This document shows, piece after piece, positions 5,432 through 5,999 of a stretch of 5,999 nt of DNA. Origin of the DNA: Candidatus Omnitrophota bacterium (GTDB lineage Bacteria; Omnitrophota; Gorgyraeia; Gygaellales; JAHJCI01); NCBI GenBank assembly GCA_016783355.1, contig JADHWR010000067.1, positions 1 through 5,999 of the forward strand. Direction: 5' to 3'. The position numbers and the translations under genes are program-made. The notes below the pieces were generated by a model that did not search any database, was not told where the DNA came from, and worked only from the letters and a program-made list of their open reading frames with translations. How positions within the stretch are numbered: position 1 is the stretch's first letter; every line of letters begins with the position of its first letter.

Positions 5432-5999
5432 ATGCTTAAGGATAAAATAATTAATTATAAAAATTGGCTTTTAAAGAAAATTGCGCATATTAATACCCTA
5501 TTTTCCAATGATATGGGAATAGATTTGGGCACAGCGACTACCTTGGTCTATGCGAAAGGAGAGGGAATAGTATTATGTGAGCCCTCAGTAGTTGCGATTG
5601 AAAAAGATACCAATCGTGTTTTGGCTGTCGGCAAAGAGGCAAAGCGTATGCTTGGCCGCACTCCGGCGAATATTGTGGCCATTCGGCCAATGAAGGATGG
5701 CGTAATCGCTGATTTTGACATTACAGAAGCGATGTTGCGTTATTTTATAAATCAGGTTCATCACCGCCACGTTCTTGTAAGGCCCCGCATTGTCATTGCT
5801 ATACCTTCAGGAATTACAGAGGTTGAGAAGAGAGCGGTTAAGGATTCGGCACAACGCGCAGGTGCGCGGGAGGTGTTTTTGATTCAGGAGCCCATCGCCG
5901 CAGCAATTGGAGTGGGTTTGCCGATTCAGGAACCAATCGGCAATTTGATTATTGATGTCGGCGGCGGAACTACAGAGATTGCCGTGATTTCATTAGCTG
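5432..5999 (+). CDS. mreB: Rod-shape-determining actin homologue MreB, N-terminal part (3' end outside window)
   Basis: Bacterial actin that forms membrane-associated filaments and guides cell-wall synthesis in rod-shaped cells. 189 codons are visible and the frame is open to the window edge; the full family length is about 340. Conserved blocks include FSNDMGIDLGTATTLVY (phosphate-1 loop, residues 25-41), EPSVVAI, MLGRTPANI, IRPMKDGVIADFD, REVFLIQEPIAAAIGVGLP and DVGGGTTEIAVISL (phosphate-2 loop). The ATG at 5432 lies after an in-frame stop at 5417, so no earlier start exists. It gives about 15 more residues before SND than E. coli MreB, in a Lys-rich, hydrophobic segment that could act as the membrane-binding helix. 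An ATG at 5513 (residue 28) would remove that helix. No Shine-Dalgarno site precedes either. Confidence 0.96.
   Translation, partial: MLKDKIINYKNWLLKKIAHINTLFSNDMGIDLGTATTLVYAKGEGIVLCEPSVVAIEKDTNRVLAVGKEAKRMLGRTPANIVAIRPMKDGVIADFDITEAMLRYFINQVHHRHVLVRPRIVIAIPSGITEVEKRAVKDSAQRAGAREVFLIQEPIAAAIGVGLPIQEPIGNLIIDVGGGTTEIAVISLA

Noticed and set aside
1..5999. CRISPR array, tRNA or rRNA gene, insertion sequence with transposase
   Set aside because: No regularly spaced direct repeats with unique spacers, no cloverleaf with conserved tRNA arms, no rRNA-like stretch and no transposase or recombinase frame were seen on either strand.

Overview
The window reads as a compact chromosomal segment of a bacterium with moderately AT-rich DNA. 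It holds housekeeping genes, all on the + strand. The order ileS, traR/dksA-type zinc-finger gene, lspA, rluD, then aroA and mreB, together with repeat-rich spacers and repeat insertions inside genes, would fit an uncultivated lineage such as Omnitrophota or a relative. That placement is my inference; no rRNA gene or other decisive taxonomic marker is present.

Region 1 (1-3521) is a tightly packed cluster. It starts with the 3' two thirds of ileS (5' end outside the window) and continues with a DksA/TraR-family gene, lspA (signal peptidase II) and an RluD-type pseudouridine synthase gene. Every junction overlaps (35, 28, and 19 or 1 nt), so the genes are probably co-transcribed and translationally coupled. 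No terminator or internal promoter is evident.

Region 2 (3522-4000) is a 479-nt gap with no convincing gene. About 400 nt of it are taken up by three back-to-back structured modules. The first (3529-3650) is closed by a 12-bp stem. The second (3651-3682) is a near-perfect palindrome. The third (3688-3932) is closed by a 16-bp terminal inverted repeat and encloses several hairpins and a three-way junction. In both large modules the only mismatch of the closing stem is a G-U wobble in RNA, which favours an RNA or RNA-like element. This is the most unusual part of the window.

Region 3 (4001-5377) is aroA (EPSP synthase, shikimate pathway), which carries an in-frame tandem array of a 27-bp unit. 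Region 4 (5378-5999) has a near-consensus sigma70-type promoter (TTGACA, 17 nt, TAAAAT) almost touching the start of mreB, whose 3' end lies beyond the window. The predicted transcript would be leaderless or nearly so.

The genes serve translation and RNA modification (ileS, rluD), probable transcription control (traR/dksA), lipoprotein maturation (lspA), aromatic amino acid synthesis (aroA) and cell shape (mreB). Two housekeeping proteins, IleS and AroA, each carry a separate repeat-derived in-frame insertion. This suggests a genome in which short repeats spread or expand even inside essential coding sequence.
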